A stretch of 5,615 nucleotides of DNA, from positions 1 through 5,615 of the forward strand of contig JBDOIE010000007.1 of the NCBI GenBank assembly GCA_041082245.1. The letters run 5' to 3'. A model generated the notes under the pieces. It was not told the origin of the DNA. It worked only from the letters and a program-made list of their open reading frames with translations, and ran no database searches. The position numbers and the translations under genes are program-made. This DNA comes from DAOTVY01 sp041082245 (GTDB lineage: Bacteria > Chloroflexota > Chloroflexia > DTKN01). This document shows positions 4,897-5,615 of this stretch, one piece after another (positions within the stretch are counted from its first letter, which is position 1; each line of letters begins with the position of its first letter).

Positions 4897-5615
4897 ATGG
4901 CCCGAGCATCCAGGCGGGGACGGGCGGTTCCCGTTCGCCGCTCATCGAGGGGGACGGGCGCCGGATGGGCAGTGATCGTCCTCGTGCTTCTCATCCTTGC
5001 TGGCGTAGGTGTGCTGGCCGTGCAGCTGTACCGGCATATCTACCTTCCTGTACAGGACGCTGCGCGGCGCATCATCGCCACCCGACCGCCGGTCACCGGC
5101 ACACCCGCTCCCACACCGAACCCTCTGAAGGACCCGATCAATATCCTCCTCATCGGGGTAGACCGCCGGGAGGGCGACGAGAGCACCCGGAACGATGTCA
5201 ACATCGTTGTGCACGTAGACCCGGTACACCGTTTCGCGAGCATGCTTTCCATCCCGCGGGACACGCGCGTCTACATCCCCGGGCACGGCGCCTACAAGAT
5301 CAATGCGGCCTACAGCCTGGGCGAGCTGTACCACGAGGCCGAGGGCGGCGGTCCGGTCTGGGCGAAGCGCACGGTGGAACAGTTCCTGGGCATGCGCATC
5401 GATTACTACGCCGAGGTGGATTTTCGCGGTTTCGAACGCATCGTGGACCTCGTCGGCGGGATCACGGTGGATGTCCCCTGGCCGCTTCTGGACAACGAGT
5501 ACCCGACCGAGGACTATGGGTACATGCGGATCTACATCCCGGCCGGCCTGCAGCACATGGACGGACGTACGGCGCTCCAGTACGCCCGCTCCCGCCATGC
5601 GGATAGCGACCTGGG
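4897..5615 (+). CDS. LytR-CpsA-Psr (LCP) family protein, N-terminal part (runs off window end)
   Basis: The open frame runs from ATG 4897 to the window end without a stop: 239 full codons. It starts with a basic cytoplasmic tail (MARASRRGRAVPVRR) and one transmembrane helix (about 24-43). A short Pro/Thr linker (64-76) precedes the LCP catalytic domain. Characteristic motifs are INILLIGVDRREGDESTRND (81-100), VVHVDPVHRFASMLSIPRDTRVYIP (104-128) with Arg121 and Asp122, YKINAAYSLG (133-142), FERIVDLVGGITVDVPWPL (179-197), and LQYARSRHADSDL near the edge. The charged residues Asp89, Arg90, Arg98, Asp100, Arg121, Arg231 and Arg233 fit the pyrophosphate/Mg2+ site of the family. LCP enzymes transfer undecaprenyl-phosphate-linked glycopolymers to the cell wall, or otherwise attach surface polymers, outside the membrane. 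The C-terminus is outside the window. Which polymer is attached cannot be told. Confidence 0.93.
   Translation, partial: MARASRRGRAVPVRRSSRGTGAGWAVIVLVLLILAGVGVLAVQLYRHIYLPVQDAARRIIATRPPVTGTPAPTPNPLKDPINILLIGVDRREGDESTRNDVNIVVHVDPVHRFASMLSIPRDTRVYIPGHGAYKINAAYSLGELYHEAEGGGPVWAKRTVEQFLGMRIDYYAEVDFRGFERIVDLVGGITVDVPWPLLDNEYPTEDYGYMRIYIPAGLQHMDGRTALQYARSRHADSDL

Overview
The window is GC-rich (roughly two thirds G+C by eye) and bacterial. Lipoproteins with long Pro/Thr/Ala-rich linkers, a Gmad2-GerMN lipoprotein, an LCP-family protein and E. coli-like sigma70 promoters together suggest a member of the Chloroflexota, perhaps Anaerolineae or Thermoflexia. That is an inference from protein style, not a database match. 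No mobile element, CRISPR array or phage gene is visible. Most of the window is ordinary chromosomal gene content.

Layout, left to right. (1) Plus strand, 1-838: the last 26 codons of an ABC transporter ATPase, then its ABC-2 type permease, ending at a GC-rich hairpin. (2) Minus strand, 3230 to 895: guaB (IMP dehydrogenase) from a good promoter, followed 71 bp downstream by a thioredoxin-fold DsbA-like lipoprotein. (3) Minus strand, 4569 to 3364: a Gmad2-GerMN lipoprotein, ending at a perfect 14-bp hairpin just before the guaB promoter. (4) Minus strand, 4804 to 4732: tRNA-Arg(CCG) with its own promoter and a terminator with a T-tract. (5) Plus strand from 4897: an LCP-family (LytR-CpsA-Psr) protein, divergent from the tRNA and cut by the window end.

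The main discovery candidate is the DsbA-like gene. Its frame is interrupted once, by a TGA at 1363-1365. This TGA sits exactly where the first catalytic cysteine of the CPFC motif should be, giving U-P-F-C, and the frame then continues uninterrupted through the rest of the DsbA fold to a TAG stop at 895-897. A hairpin 13 nt after the UGA has the placement expected of a bacterial SECIS element. The simplest reading is a selenoprotein: a membrane-anchored, extracytoplasmic thiol:disulfide oxidoreductase with Sec108 as the attacking residue. A routine gene caller would split it into a truncated lipoprotein (1363-1686) and a headless fragment (895-1293). No selenocysteine machinery lies in the window, so the claim needs the rest of the genome.

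The genes do not form one pathway. Four encode envelope functions (transporter, disulfide exchange, lipoprotein, wall-polymer ligase family), one purine synthesis and one translation. guaB and the DsbA-like gene may share a transcript, since I see neither a terminator nor a convincing promoter between them.
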